From: Candidatus Saliniplasma halalkaliphilum
GTDB lineage: Archaea; Thermoplasmatota; Thermoplasmata; Halarchaeoplasmatales; Halarchaeoplasmataceae
NCBI GenBank assembly: GCA_019594235.1
Contig: JAFDTG010000006.1
Location: forward strand, 1-27,214
Reading direction: 5' to 3'
DNA length: 27,214 nt
The notes under the pieces are model-generated. The model saw nothing but the letters and a program-made list of their open reading frames with translations. It ran no database searches and had not been told where the DNA came from. Below are positions 1 to 7,597 of this stretch, one piece after another. The number at the start of each line of letters is the position of its first letter. The stretch's first letter is position 1. The translations under genes and the position numbers were made by a program.

Positions 1-269
1 ACCTTCAGGGAAGATTCGACCAACAATTTTTTGATATCTTCGAACTTATCCTCTTCGAAATTGTCCTTTGCGATCGTAACTTGAACTATCCCGGATGGAT
101 CACGTACGTTCAAAAACACCATATTGCCGATATCTCTTTCACGATGTATCCATCCGCGGATACTGACTTCTTTTTCAGTGTGCTGGCTTTCCAATATTTT
201 CTCTATATCAACGAATGTATCTCCGTCGAATACACTAGTTTCTCTTTTTTCGGTACCTTCTTGGCCCAT
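1..269 (-). CDS. asnS: Asparaginyl-tRNA synthetase-like, N-terminal anticodon-binding part (partial)
   Basis: This is the first 89 residues of a gene that runs off the left edge of the window. Residues about 36-70 carry an OB-fold of the class IIb tRNA-synthetase type (VSIRGWIHRERDIGN, then VFLNVRDPSGIVQVTI). This fold binds the tRNA anticodon in Asn-, Asp- and Lys-tRNA synthetases. The combination of RGWIHRERD and LNVRDPSGIVQV looks most like AsnRS, with archaeal AspRS as the alternative; the catalytic domain that would decide is outside the window. I chose ATG 267-269 (MGQEGTEKRE). A GAGTGG lies just upstream, and a TATA-like TTTTATCTAAAA lies at about 299-310 on the minus strand. The gene diverges from the small-ORF cluster at 508-684. 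Confidence 0.75.
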   Translation of the reverse strand, partial: MGQEGTEKRETSVFDGDTFVDIEKILESQHTEKEVSIRGWIHRERDIGNMVFLNVRDPSGIVQVTIAKDNFEEDKFEDIKKLLVESSLK

Positions 270-402
270 ATTATCCACTCAAGTTGAGCAGTGAGGTTTT
301 TAGATAAAAGCGTTTTGGAAGTGATGTGCGGTAAAGCGAGGAAATAGTCGACATTTAGATAATGCATAACGAATATAAAAATCCACGAGCCAGACATGCT
401 TT

Positions 403-420
403 TTCAACTTCGAAGTTGAA
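403..420. repeat. Perfect 18-bp palindrome
   Basis: TTCAACTTCGAAGTTGAA is a perfect inverted repeat with no spacer. It sits about 50 bases before the TATA-like box of the micro-ORF cluster and 134 bases upstream of the tRNA-synthetase start. A spacer-free perfect palindrome is more typical of a dimeric regulator's operator than of a transcript hairpin, but no binding protein can be named. The rest of 270-460 shows no credible coding region. Confidence 0.5.
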
Positions 421-464
421 CCTTTCTAACACTATATTGTACTTATCTATTATTATTTTCAAGA

Positions 465-477
465 ATTATATAAATAC
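465..477 (+). promoter_or_regulatory. TATA-like promoter of micro-ORF cluster
   Basis: The stretch AATTATATAAATA is a good archaeal box A. With the usual spacing of about 26 bases from box centre to transcription start, transcription would begin near 497. That is only a few bases before GTG 499 and ATG 508, so the first micro-ORF would be leaderless or nearly so. Confidence 0.55.
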
Positions 478-507
478 ATGCCTAGCCATGGTATTATCGT
501 GAGAAAA

Positions 508-597
508 ATGAGAAGAACAAACGCAAATGGAAGGACAAGGGGCCTGTATACGACCGGAACCCTAGACGAAGTTAGATTGTTGACGGGTTTGAATTAA
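508..597 (+). CDS. Micro-ORF 1, 29-residue basic peptide (MRR...EVRLLTG family)
   Basis: The ATG opens a 29-codon frame beginning MRRTNANGR and ending LDEVRLLTGLN. A GTG at 499 in the same frame would add MRK. The family is unknown to me. The case for its being real is the neighbour at 622-684, which has the same MRR start and a matching tail (EARLLTGQY); their codons differ at synonymous positions within RLLTG. A TATA-like box at 465-477 would put the transcript start near 497, suiting leaderless translation. The peptide is strongly basic at the N-terminus and has no membrane segment or cysteine. It could be a ribosome- or nucleic-acid-binding microprotein, a leader peptide or a signal, and the sequence does not decide. 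Confidence 0.5.
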   Translation: MRRTNANGRTRGLYTTGTLDEVRLLTGLN

Positions 598-621
598 GAT
601 CAAAAAAAGAAGGTGAAATAT

Positions 622-684
622 ATGAGAAGAAGTTACCCAAGCCAAAAATATAGCGAAGCAAGATTATTGACTGGACAGTATTAA
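622..684 (+). CDS. Micro-ORF 2, 20-residue peptide (MRR...EARLLTG family)
   Basis: This 20-codon frame encodes MRRSYPSQKYSEARLLTGQY and stops at TAA 682-684. An excellent ribosome-binding site, AGGTGA at 611-616, lies five bases before the ATG, which is unusual for a chance ORF this short. It begins 24 bases after the stop of micro-ORF 1 and probably shares its transcript. It shares MRR[ST] at the start and E-x-RLLTG near the end with micro-ORF 1, with a shorter, more Tyr/Ser-rich middle. The transcript likely ends in the hairpin at 694-719. The function is not known to me. Confidence 0.55.
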   Translation: MRRSYPSQKYSEARLLTGQY

Positions 685-693
685 TAACGAAAA

Positions 694-719
694 GGGGTGG
701 TGGCTCCCGTCACCATCCC
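694..719. terminator. Hairpin between convergent genes
   Basis: GGGGTGGTG (694-702) pairs with CACCATCCC (711-719) across an 8-base loop: nine pairs with one G-T wobble. It lies between the convergent micro-ORF cluster and pyrF, and the pyrF stop codon (710-712) falls at the loop edge. It probably serves as a shared transcript 3' end, though no long T-run follows on either strand. Confidence 0.45.
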
Positions 720-1684
720 TCAGGAACTTTTTTTCCCTTTTCTAAAGATTTTCGTATATCTGTTTTCATATCCAAAGCTGCCTGCCCCGAAGCCTTGGCA
801 AAATTTTCATCCCCATATTTTTCTGAATATGGTTCTCTTTCGTATGCGAATATAACACCTCTTGAAGAATTAACTATACCTCCGTATCCATCATCATTGA
901 AACATGGTATGATATCATCGGCAGTTCCACCCTGAGCTCCATAGCCAGGTACTAAAAAGATCGCCTTTTTCATCATTTCTCTCAACTTTTCCGCTTCTTT
1001 GGGATAAGTAGCTCCAATAACTGCCCCTACGGATGAGTAACCTCTGTTTCCCACCAAATCCTCACCCCATTCCTTGACTAATTCACCCATCAATTCGTAA
1101 ACTTTCCCTTCACCTTTTATCTCCTTGTCCTGCAGCTCCCCGGAGGATGGATTAGAAGTCTTGACCAAAACGAATATACCTTTCCCGTATTTTTTGCACA
1201 CATCTAAAAAAGGTTCTACACCGTCGGTTCCAAGGTAAGCGTTGACTGTCACCATATCTGAGTCGAAGGAGTATGTGAATTCCTTGTTTATCCGTTCTAC
1301 TTCCCCGAGATGAGCGGCTGCGTATGCTTTAGCAGTACTGCCTATATCGTTCCTCTTGACGTCCGATATGACTATCAGGCCTTTATCCTTTGCATAATCT
1401 ATTGTTTCTTCGAACGCCCTTATACCATGGCTGCCGTACTGTTCGTAAAAGGCCACCTGCGGCTTCACCGCTGGAACGATATCTTTGATCTCATCGATGA
1501 TCGATTTGTTAAATTCTTCGAAGGAGTATCTAACCGCTTCAAAGGGTGTCTTCGCCCTGTCACCCGCCTCTTCCTTGATATGATCTGGAATTCTATTTAT
1601 TCTCGGGTCCAACCCTACAACGGATGGGTTCTTCTTATCGTCGATAGCTTCCAATAACCTATCTGCGAGATTTTTTTTATTCAT
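710..1684 (-). CDS. pyrF: Orotidine 5'-phosphate decarboxylase, type 2
   Basis: This enzyme removes CO2 from OMP to give UMP, the last step of pyrimidine synthesis in the cytosol. At 324 residues it matches the longer type 2 subfamily rather than the usual archaeal enzyme of about 210-230 residues. The substrate-binding Asp is in VVGLDPR (D26), and the catalytic Lys-Asp set is in SDVKRNDIGST (D108, K110, D113). Phosphate-loop regions follow: KTSNPSSGE, then VPGYGAQGG and NSSRG near the C-terminus. The ATG at 1682-1684 is preceded by AGGTGGAG, a strong ribosome-binding site. It is separated from the zinc-finger gene upstream by 61 bases and may be co-transcribed with it. The type 2 form suggests acquisition from bacteria or an old replacement, which is an inference. 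Confidence 0.92.
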   Translation of the reverse strand: MNKKNLADRLLEAIDDKKNPSVVGLDPRINRIPDHIKEEAGDRAKTPFEAVRYSFEEFNKSIIDEIKDIVPAVKPQVAFYEQYGSHGIRAFEETIDYAKDKGLIVISDVKRNDIGSTAKAYAAAHLGEVERINKEFTYSFDSDMVTVNAYLGTDGVEPFLDVCKKYGKGIFVLVKTSNPSSGELQDKEIKGEGKVYELMGELVKEWGEDLVGNRGYSSVGAVIGATYPKEAEKLREMMKKAIFLVPGYGAQGGTADDIIPCFNDDGYGGIVNSSRGVIFAYEREPYSEKYGDENFAKASGQAALDMKTDIRKSLEKGKKVPEGW

Positions 1685-1745
1685 ATCTCCACCTTTTCAG
1701 TTATAGAATATATTGGGTATTAATAACGTTTTCATGTACTATTGC

Positions 1746-1841
1746 TCACCTATGTTCTTCATTCAGATGTTTTCGATACATCTTTCTGTTTGAGAATAAC
1801 TCCCCACAGGCTTTACATTTGTATTCTTCCTTATTAGGCAT
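1746..1841 (-). CDS. 31-residue C2H2 zinc-finger protein
   Basis: The protein is a single classical zinc finger with almost nothing else: C9-x2-C12-x12-H25-x4-H30, with Phe at 16 in the expected hydrophobic position. The second hydrophobic site is less standard. Such mini-fingers occur in archaea and are presumed to bind nucleic acid or protein. Support for expression is strong for its size: GGGGGTGAGG lies a few bases before the ATG, and an AT-rich AATATAAATT box lies about 35-45 bases upstream (1874-1884). It lies 61 bases upstream of pyrF on the same strand. A regulator or RNA-binding role is possible, but the targets are unknown. Confidence 0.75.
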   Translation of the reverse strand: MPNKEEYKCKACGELFSNRKMYRKHLNEEHR

Positions 1842-1998
1842 GACCCTCACCCCCTTTTAGGTATATCTTGAATTTATATTTACATCGGACAGAGATTTAA
1901 ACTTTTTTATTATGTTAACGTAAATCTAGATTTTTAACTTAAAAGGTGTTATATCGTTAGATGCCTTATTTTAGTTTCCTCTAAATTTAGAAATAGAT

Positions 1999-3183
1999 TC
2001 AAGGGAACTTTCTATCAGTTGATGACTCTTTAGGCCAAACTCTAGATGATCCCCAAATCGCACCGACGACTATCAATATTATGACTGAAATTAGAACTAT
2101 TACTCCTAGATATTCAGAAGCTGTTCCTAAAAAGCTCGCCCATGCTCTAGACATACCTAAAGTTAAGCTACCTTCTGCTTCTACAGCTAAAGCGTTACCG
2201 TTGTTGTCTAAACTATAGACATCTCCATCAACCACTTGGATCGAAATGATAGCATCTACACCAGTCCACCATGAACTACGAGATGAGCTTTCTTTATGAT
2301 AACTATGGCTCCAAAGCTTTTCACCATCACTACTATCTGAAGCTATGACATAGCCATCTCCGTCACCGCTATACACTACTCCATCTTGAACATATATCGA
2401 TGAAACAGTTTCATCATGGTGTGAATGACTCCAAAGTTTCTCTTGTTTCTCTGCATCGTAGGCTATAAGCTCTCCTTCTCCACCACCAGAATATACAATA
2501 TTATCAAGCACATATAATGAGCCTACTGGCCCCTCATGATGTTGATGGCTCCACTGCATCTCACCACTATCTGCATCGACAACTACAACGCTCCCATCTC
2601 CTGAAGAACTGTAAACAAATCCTTCAGAACTATATACAGAGATTATGGTGGAATCGTGAAAAGTATGTTCCCACAACTTTTCACCCGAATCCGCATCAGC
2701 AGAAACCACTAAACCATCACGACAACCGCTGTACACCGCGTTATCAGAACTATGTACAGACCACACTAGATAGTCATGATAGGAATGATCCCAAAGGAGT
2801 TCACCGTTGTCCGCATCAGCAGCAACAATATCACCCGAATAAGAACCACTGTAAATTATGTCATTGGATCCATGGACTGAATTGATTCTAGCAGTAGGCA
2901 TATTATGGTTGTGGTTCCAGAGCAGTTCATTTTCTTCTAGGTCAACAGCAATCACATGTCCTTGTTCTCCAAACGGCTGCTGAAGATAAACACCTCCACC
3001 ATACAATACACCGTCAGAGATGAAAAAATCAGTACCATCCATGGCAAAATTATCCCAACCTTCCGCGTCCCAAATCACAGAACCAGGGTCTTCTCTTTTT
3101 CTTCCTTCAACTACAAGAGCAGTTGAGATGGATGAGAGAATCAAAACTATGATCACAACTATTAAAAGCGCTTTTTTATTCAT
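1999..3183 (-). CDS. Membrane-anchored PQQ-like beta-propeller with His-rich repeats
   Basis: The protein has 394 residues. An N-terminal signal or anchor segment (about 5-25) leads to an extracellular PQQ/WD-like propeller (about 35-340), followed by a C-terminal membrane helix (about 360-377) and a short polar tail. The propeller repeats are exactly 40 residues long: the W of L-W-x-H-x-x-H falls at 131, 171, 211, 251 and 291, with an earlier variant at W89 (W-N-H-N-H). Each unit also carries [VI]YSG-x-x-[SDE]G and an acidic [AS]DAD-x-GE turn. Propellers of this kind often act as scaffolds, or bind quinone in dehydrogenases; no dehydrogenase residues are evident. ATG 3183 is chosen over TTG 3192 because AAGGGG directly abuts the TTG. 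The substrate is unknown. Confidence 0.85.
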   Translation of the reverse strand: MNKKALLIVVIIVLILSSISTALVVEGRKREDPGSVIWDAEGWDNFAMDGTDFFISDGVLYGGGVYLQQPFGEQGHVIAVDLEENELLWNHNHNMPTARINSVHGSNDIIYSGSYSGDIVAADADNGELLWDHSYHDYLVWSVHSSDNAVYSGCRDGLVVSADADSGEKLWEHTFHDSTIISVYSSEGFVYSSSGDGSVVVVDADSGEMQWSHQHHEGPVGSLYVLDNIVYSGGGEGELIAYDAEKQEKLWSHSHHDETVSSIYVQDGVVYSGDGDGYVIASDSSDGEKLWSHSYHKESSSRSSWWTGVDAIISIQVVDGDVYSLDNNGNALAVEAEGSLTLGMSRAWASFLGTASEYLGVIVLISVIILIVVGAIWGSSRVWPKESSTDRKFP

Positions 3184-3307
3184 AATACCCAACCCCTTCT
3201 CGATATTTTCACTCCTGGTTTGAAATATACTTGCAATGATAAATATTTTTAGGTATATTTAATTGTATATAGTTATTATAATATCAAGAGGCCCATTAAT
3301 TAAATCG

Positions 3308-3322
3308 TTATATTTATTATAA
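3308..3322 (+). promoter_or_regulatory. TATA-like promoter of nitroreductase gene
   Basis: TTATATTTATTATAA is centred about 33 bases before ATG 3349. The predicted transcript start would lie a few bases before the start codon. No Shine-Dalgarno is visible, so translation is probably near-leaderless. The remainder of 3184-3348 shows no coding sign. Confidence 0.5.
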
Positions 3323-3348
3323 CTTTCATTGTTATTATATGTGTTAAT

Positions 3349-4116
3349 ATGATCAAGAACGAAATTATCGAGACCATGCTGAATCATCGGTCCATACGCG
3401 AATATAAAGATGAAACTCCTTCTGATGAGGAAATAGAGTCCATAGTTAGGGCTGGAATGCAGGCCCCTTTCGTATCTCAACTGTACAGTGTGATATTGTC
3501 TAGAAATAAAGAAGAACACTCCTTCGACGCTCCTTTACTCTTCACAATCTGTGCTGACTTCCACAAATTCGAAAAGATCATGGAGAAGAGGGATTGGGAA
3601 CCGGTAACAAACGATCTATCGATACTGTTCTTCGCAGTACAGGACGCCTGCTACATGGCCCAGAATATGGTGACCGCCGGAGAGAGTTTAGGTATCGGTA
3701 GCTGTTTTTTAGGTGCTGCACCATACAAAGCTAAAAATCTGAAAGAAAAATACAATCTTCCAGATAAAGTGTTCCCAGTCGTACAGTTAGCAATGGGATA
3801 TCCCGATGATGACCCATCCCCCAGACCTAGATATCCGATGGATTATGTTCTTTTCGAGGATGAATACCCTGAATTTTCTGAAGAGATGATCGAAAAAGCC
3901 ATGGACGAGATGGACGAAGGATATCTCGAACAGGATTACTACAGAAAATTAGGTGCAAAGATTTCTATTCAAGATGAAAAAGAAGATGAATATACCTACG
4001 AAAACTACAGCTGGACGGAACACATCTGTAGAAAATGGGGTCAATGGTATCCCGATGTAGAGCAACTGCTCAAACAGTTAAAAGAATGTGGATTCGATAT
4101 CACTCCAAAAGACTAA
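3349..4116 (+). CDS. Nitroreductase family flavoprotein
   Basis: This 255-residue protein is an FMN-dependent NAD(P)H oxidoreductase of the nitroreductase superfamily. The FMN-phosphate motif HRSIREY is at residues 13-19. It is followed by the conserved helix with IVRAGMQAP, the helix CYMAQNMVTAGESLGIGSC around 105-120 that contacts the flavin, and FPVVQLAMGYP in the strand after it. The length and the extended acidic C-terminus (about 170-255) resemble the NfsA-like, larger branch. The physiological substrate cannot be told from sequence: quinones, nitro compounds, flavin or dehalogenation are all known for relatives. It is transcribed alone from a TATA-like box at 3308-3322 and converges on the DEAD-box gene with a 9-base gap. 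Confidence 0.88.
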   Translation: MIKNEIIETMLNHRSIREYKDETPSDEEIESIVRAGMQAPFVSQLYSVILSRNKEEHSFDAPLLFTICADFHKFEKIMEKRDWEPVTNDLSILFFAVQDACYMAQNMVTAGESLGIGSCFLGAAPYKAKNLKEKYNLPDKVFPVVQLAMGYPDDDPSPRPRYPMDYVLFEDEYPEFSEEMIEKAMDEMDEGYLEQDYYRKLGAKISIQDEKEDEYTYENYSWTEHICRKWGQWYPDVEQLLKQLKECGFDITPKD

Positions 4117-4125
4117 TACCTAAAA

Positions 4126-5508
4126 TCACTGCTTCCTCGGGTCCTTCTGCATGACCTCGATGTTGTCGAAGTAATCGATCTTAGGAACTCTGTTTGCTTT
4201 GGATTTGATAACCTCTACTTTACCGGTATCGTTTTCTATCTCGATCTTTCCGACCTCTTCTTCTCGAATTCCGTGTTTTTTCATGTTCTTAACGATTTCC
4301 CACTTAGATGCACCCTCTTTCAATGAAAATCTGAAAGGCACCATACCGTATATATTTGAAAGTTCGTTGTAATCGGTCTTCATCCTGACTCGACCGGTTC
4401 CATCGATATCTTTCACTCTCAAACTCTTGTCTATGTATTCCTCAATCCTTTCTAAGAATTCAAGTTCCTCACTGGTTACAAAAGTGATAGCCTTCCCATC
4501 TTTACCTAATCGACCGGTTCTTCCTATACGATGGACATAATCTTTCTCATACCTCGGAATATCATAGTTCACCACATGGGTGATATTTTCAACATCGATT
4601 CCTCTTGCAGAAACATCAGTTGAAACCAAGATATCTATCTCACCTTTTTTGAATCGGTTCATGGTATTAGTCCTGGCTGATTGACTCATATCTCCGTGCA
4701 TTGGGTGAGCTTTGTATCCGAGTCTTTGAAGTTTTTCGGATAATATTTGAGTCCATTTTTTTGTATTGGAAAATATCAGATATTTACCAGGTTCTGTATC
4801 GAGTAGAGCAGAAAGCCTGGCTAATTTATTTGATTTACCAACTCTGATAAAATACTGATCGATCCCTTTAGCAGAAACATCGTCTTCAGAGAGAAGTATC
4901 TTATGTGGATCTTCCATGTACTTCTTTGCCAACCTCAATATCTCGCTTGGCATCGTAGCTGAATAGAGCATCACCTGTTTATCACTTGAAGTATTAGAGA
5001 TGATCCATCTGATATCTGGTAAGAATCCCATGTCCAGCATCCTGTCAGCTTCATCTAATACAAAAAAATCTATATTTTTAAGATCAAGTTCGCCCCTTTT
5101 CATAAGGTCGATGACCCTACCTGGGGTACCTGCTACGAAAGAAGCTTTTTTCAGCTTGTTTATCTGACGGCTGATACTAGCTCCTCCATATATGGCCACA
5201 GTTTTTAAGCCGTGATGTTTTGCAATTTTTCTAGCTTCAAGTTCGACCTGCTGTGCCAATTCTCTTGTAGGAGTCATCACTATAGCCCTTACCCCTTTGC
5301 CTCCTTCAATATCTTCAAATATAGGTATCAAAAAGGAATGTGTTTTACCCGAGCCAGTTCTAGCCTGTACCACAACGTCTTTGCCTTCTAATGCAGGTGG
5401 TATCGCTTCTGTCTGGACATCGGTAGCTCGCTCAAAATTAATATCTTCTAAAGCAGAAAGTGTATTTCTGTTTATAGAAAGTTCTTCGAATTTAGTTGTT
5501 TTACTCAT
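4126..5508 (-). CDS. DEAD-box ATP-dependent RNA helicase with DbpA-like C-terminal domain
   Basis: The protein unwinds or remodels RNA using ATP. All core motifs are present: Q motif region VQTEAIP, ARTGSGKT (49-56), TPTRELA, TPGR, DEAD (152-155), SAT (183-185), then in the second RecA domain STDVSARGID and HRIGRTGR. Residues about 375-430 (YNELSNIYGM, then EVGKIEIEN) resemble the RNA-recognition domain of DbpA/CsdA-type helicases, which target structured RNA such as 23S rRNA. ATG 5508 is chosen over TTG 5517 because AAGGG is too close to the TTG. Roles in ribosome assembly or cold adaptation are inferences. The gene is monocistronic; 5509-5678 upstream holds only AT-rich promoter-like sequence. 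Confidence 0.92.
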   Translation of the reverse strand: MSKTTKFEELSINRNTLSALEDINFERATDVQTEAIPPALEGKDVVVQARTGSGKTHSFLIPIFEDIEGGKGVRAIVMTPTRELAQQVELEARKIAKHHGLKTVAIYGGASISRQINKLKKASFVAGTPGRVIDLMKRGELDLKNIDFFVLDEADRMLDMGFLPDIRWIISNTSSDKQVMLYSATMPSEILRLAKKYMEDPHKILLSEDDVSAKGIDQYFIRVGKSNKLARLSALLDTEPGKYLIFSNTKKWTQILSEKLQRLGYKAHPMHGDMSQSARTNTMNRFKKGEIDILVSTDVSARGIDVENITHVVNYDIPRYEKDYVHRIGRTGRLGKDGKAITFVTSEELEFLERIEEYIDKSLRVKDIDGTGRVRMKTDYNELSNIYGMVPFRFSLKEGASKWEIVKNMKKHGIREEEVGKIEIENDTGKVEVIKSKANRVPKIDYFDNIEVMQKDPRKQ

Positions 5509-5678
5509 AAATGTCAACCCTTTGTTTGTTAGATTTCTAATGATTATTATTAATCAATTATTAGTTCTTTGACCTTCTCACATAACGGGTCCTTTATAAA
5601 CTTGCCCCTTAAAACATGTCGTTAAATTCTTGAAAAATAAGTATATTTTTCAGAGGTATTAGTTTAAAACTATCTTTT

Positions 5679-7418
5679 TCAATACCTTTTCTTTCCACTC
5701 TGTTGTTTCTTCTTTTTACGTTCTTTCACTTTCTTGAAATGTTTATAATATATATATCCAGTCCATCCCACCGCAGCAATAACTATCACACCTAAAATAA
5801 ATAGTATAGTATCCCCCTCATAAAATGGGATAGGTGACTCTCTTTCTCGGGGCGGGAGAGGCGGGGAGTCCGTGATAGTATAGTCCTCTACATGCTCAAC
5901 CGTAGTTGTTAAATTAACAAACTCCGATAATCCACTTTCACCTTCTGAATTCACGGCGGAAACAGCATAGTAATAAGTAGTGTCTTTTTCCAAATCCTTA
6001 TCAACGTAATTTCGATATGCTGGAGTGACAACATCGATAAAGTTGAGATTATCTGCCGATGTACCCCTGTAAATACGGTATTCGGTAAGACTTGAACCTC
6101 CATCATCTAGAGGAGCCGACCATGTTAATCTAACCCCCTCAGTTGTTTCTTTTATTTGAAGTCCACGAGGTTCTGATGGTTTAACTGGGGATTCCCTTGG
6201 CACTACAGTTTTATATTCGCTGGGATGACTTTCACCCTCTGAATTCACAGCGGTGATATAGTAATAATAAAGCTGGTCATTGATGACACCTTCATCGAGG
6301 TAGTTCATTTGATTCACATCACTAGTTTCATAACTCAGAGTCATTTCATCTTCAGAAATTCCCCTATACAGGCGATATTCATCTATCTCAGAAATCCCTA
6401 TATCCCATGGTTCCTCCCATGAAATGTCAACCCAACCATCACCAGTTTCAGCTTCGAGATATCTAGGAGGCGTAGGAGTAGTTCCACCTGCAGCCCTGTA
6501 TGTATTTACAAGACCGTATCCAAAGTGTTCCTGAGGCCCTTCTAACTCTATAGCCTCATCCCAAAGCGTTTCCCTTACTTCAACGTTACTCAATTCTGGA
6601 AACGCTCCCATTTTCAACGCAGCAGCACCTGCGACATACGGACATGCCATGGAAGTCCCCCTCTTATGTCCGTATTCTCCATCGGATACTGTAGAGATTA
6701 TACGATCACCGGTATCTCCTCCTGGTGCAGTCAACTCGATCCAATCTCCATAATTACTGTAGCTAGCTTTTTCTTTGTTTGAATCTATGGCCGAAACCGC
6801 CATTACAGAATTGTAGGCTGCCGGATAATACTCATCGTTGGTGTTTTGATTACCTGCTGCTGCGGTCAAAAAAATACCATCAGAATAAGCGTTGTCTATC
6901 CTCATTTCTATGAGTCTACTTAGTGGACTTCTTTTTGCTCCAAAACTCATTGAAATTATATCGGCACCGTTGTTCCTAGCGAACCGAATCGCCTCTGATA
7001 CTTCCTGCCATCGACCACCTTCCTCTTCGATCACTTTCAAAGCCATAAGTTGAGCATTGGGAGCCACACTGCTTATTATACCTGCTACATGTGTTCCGTG
7101 CCCATCGTTATCCATAGGGTCGTCATTATCATTGACAAAATCATATCCGATGCCTTCCCACATCTTATCTTGTAAGTCGGGATGTGTGTAATCAACACCC
7201 GTATCTAATACTGCGATCACAACACCATCCCCCTTTTCACCCAGTTGATGAGCGTATCGAGTCCCGATCATACTCCAGGACCAGTCATCTCCGGGATAGG
7301 GGAACTCGCTCACTTCTGAAGCTTGAGTAGCCGGAGTGATAAAAATGGATCCTGATGAAATCAGAATAAATAAAATAAAAATAACGGGAACTTTTTTTGA
7401 GTTTAATATTTCTAGCAT
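5679..7418 (-). CDS. Subtilisin-like (S8) serine protease with two FN3 domains, membrane-anchored
   Basis: This 579-residue exported protease has a signal segment at about 9-30 followed by a subtilase domain. Its catalytic triad is D72 (VLDTGVD), H107 (GHGTHVAG) and S256 (GTSMACP), with oxyanion Asn190 (AAAGN). There is only a short pre-domain, so a classical I9 propeptide seems absent. Two fibronectin type III domains follow (about 315-410 and 415-510); both end in YYYxxxAVNSEGES, a sign of internal duplication. A proline-rich linker leads to a C-terminal helix (about 535-555) and a lysine-rich tail, which places the enzyme on the outer face of the membrane. It could process surface proteins or digest external peptides. 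The ATG is followed by a Lys-Lys signal sequence start. The gene diverges from mcm. Confidence 0.93.
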   Translation of the reverse strand: MLEILNSKKVPVIFILFILISSGSIFITPATQASEVSEFPYPGDDWSWSMIGTRYAHQLGEKGDGVVIAVLDTGVDYTHPDLQDKMWEGIGYDFVNDNDDPMDNDGHGTHVAGIISSVAPNAQLMALKVIEEEGGRWQEVSEAIRFARNNGADIISMSFGAKRSPLSRLIEMRIDNAYSDGIFLTAAAGNQNTNDEYYPAAYNSVMAVSAIDSNKEKASYSNYGDWIELTAPGGDTGDRIISTVSDGEYGHKRGTSMACPYVAGAAALKMGAFPELSNVEVRETLWDEAIELEGPQEHFGYGLVNTYRAAGGTTPTPPRYLEAETGDGWVDISWEEPWDIGISEIDEYRLYRGISEDEMTLSYETSDVNQMNYLDEGVINDQLYYYYITAVNSEGESHPSEYKTVVPRESPVKPSEPRGLQIKETTEGVRLTWSAPLDDGGSSLTEYRIYRGTSADNLNFIDVVTPAYRNYVDKDLEKDTTYYYAVSAVNSEGESGLSEFVNLTTTVEHVEDYTITDSPPLPPRERESPIPFYEGDTILFILGVIVIAAVGWTGYIYYKHFKKVKERKKKKQQSGKKRY

Positions 7419-7597
7419 CCTTTATTACATCTCTACAACTAACAAAAAACCTTTTCCCTTAAAAACTGATTTCATCGGAACAATTGATGATATGATTCAC
7501 TTTTACCCATCCCTCTAGACCATATTTAAAACCCCCCATGTTTTCAAGTAAAGTGTTAATAAGTGAAGATATATGCAGAAAATCCGGAGCATAGAAA

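Noticed and set aside
203..397. Minus-strand frame beginning MSGSWIFIF upstream of the tRNA-synthetase gene
   Set aside because: It overlaps the synthetase start in another frame, has no recognisable motif, and the synthetase frame has clear homology.
2517..2885. Plus-strand His-rich frame opposite the propeller gene
   Set aside because: Its histidines and repeats are the complement of the 120-base repeats encoding the propeller.
7525..7545. Possible further ORB-like element upstream of mcm (C-run, CATG, TTTTCAAG)
   Set aside because: It shares only short runs with the elements near orc1 and lacks the dyad; likely chance in AT-rich promoter DNA.
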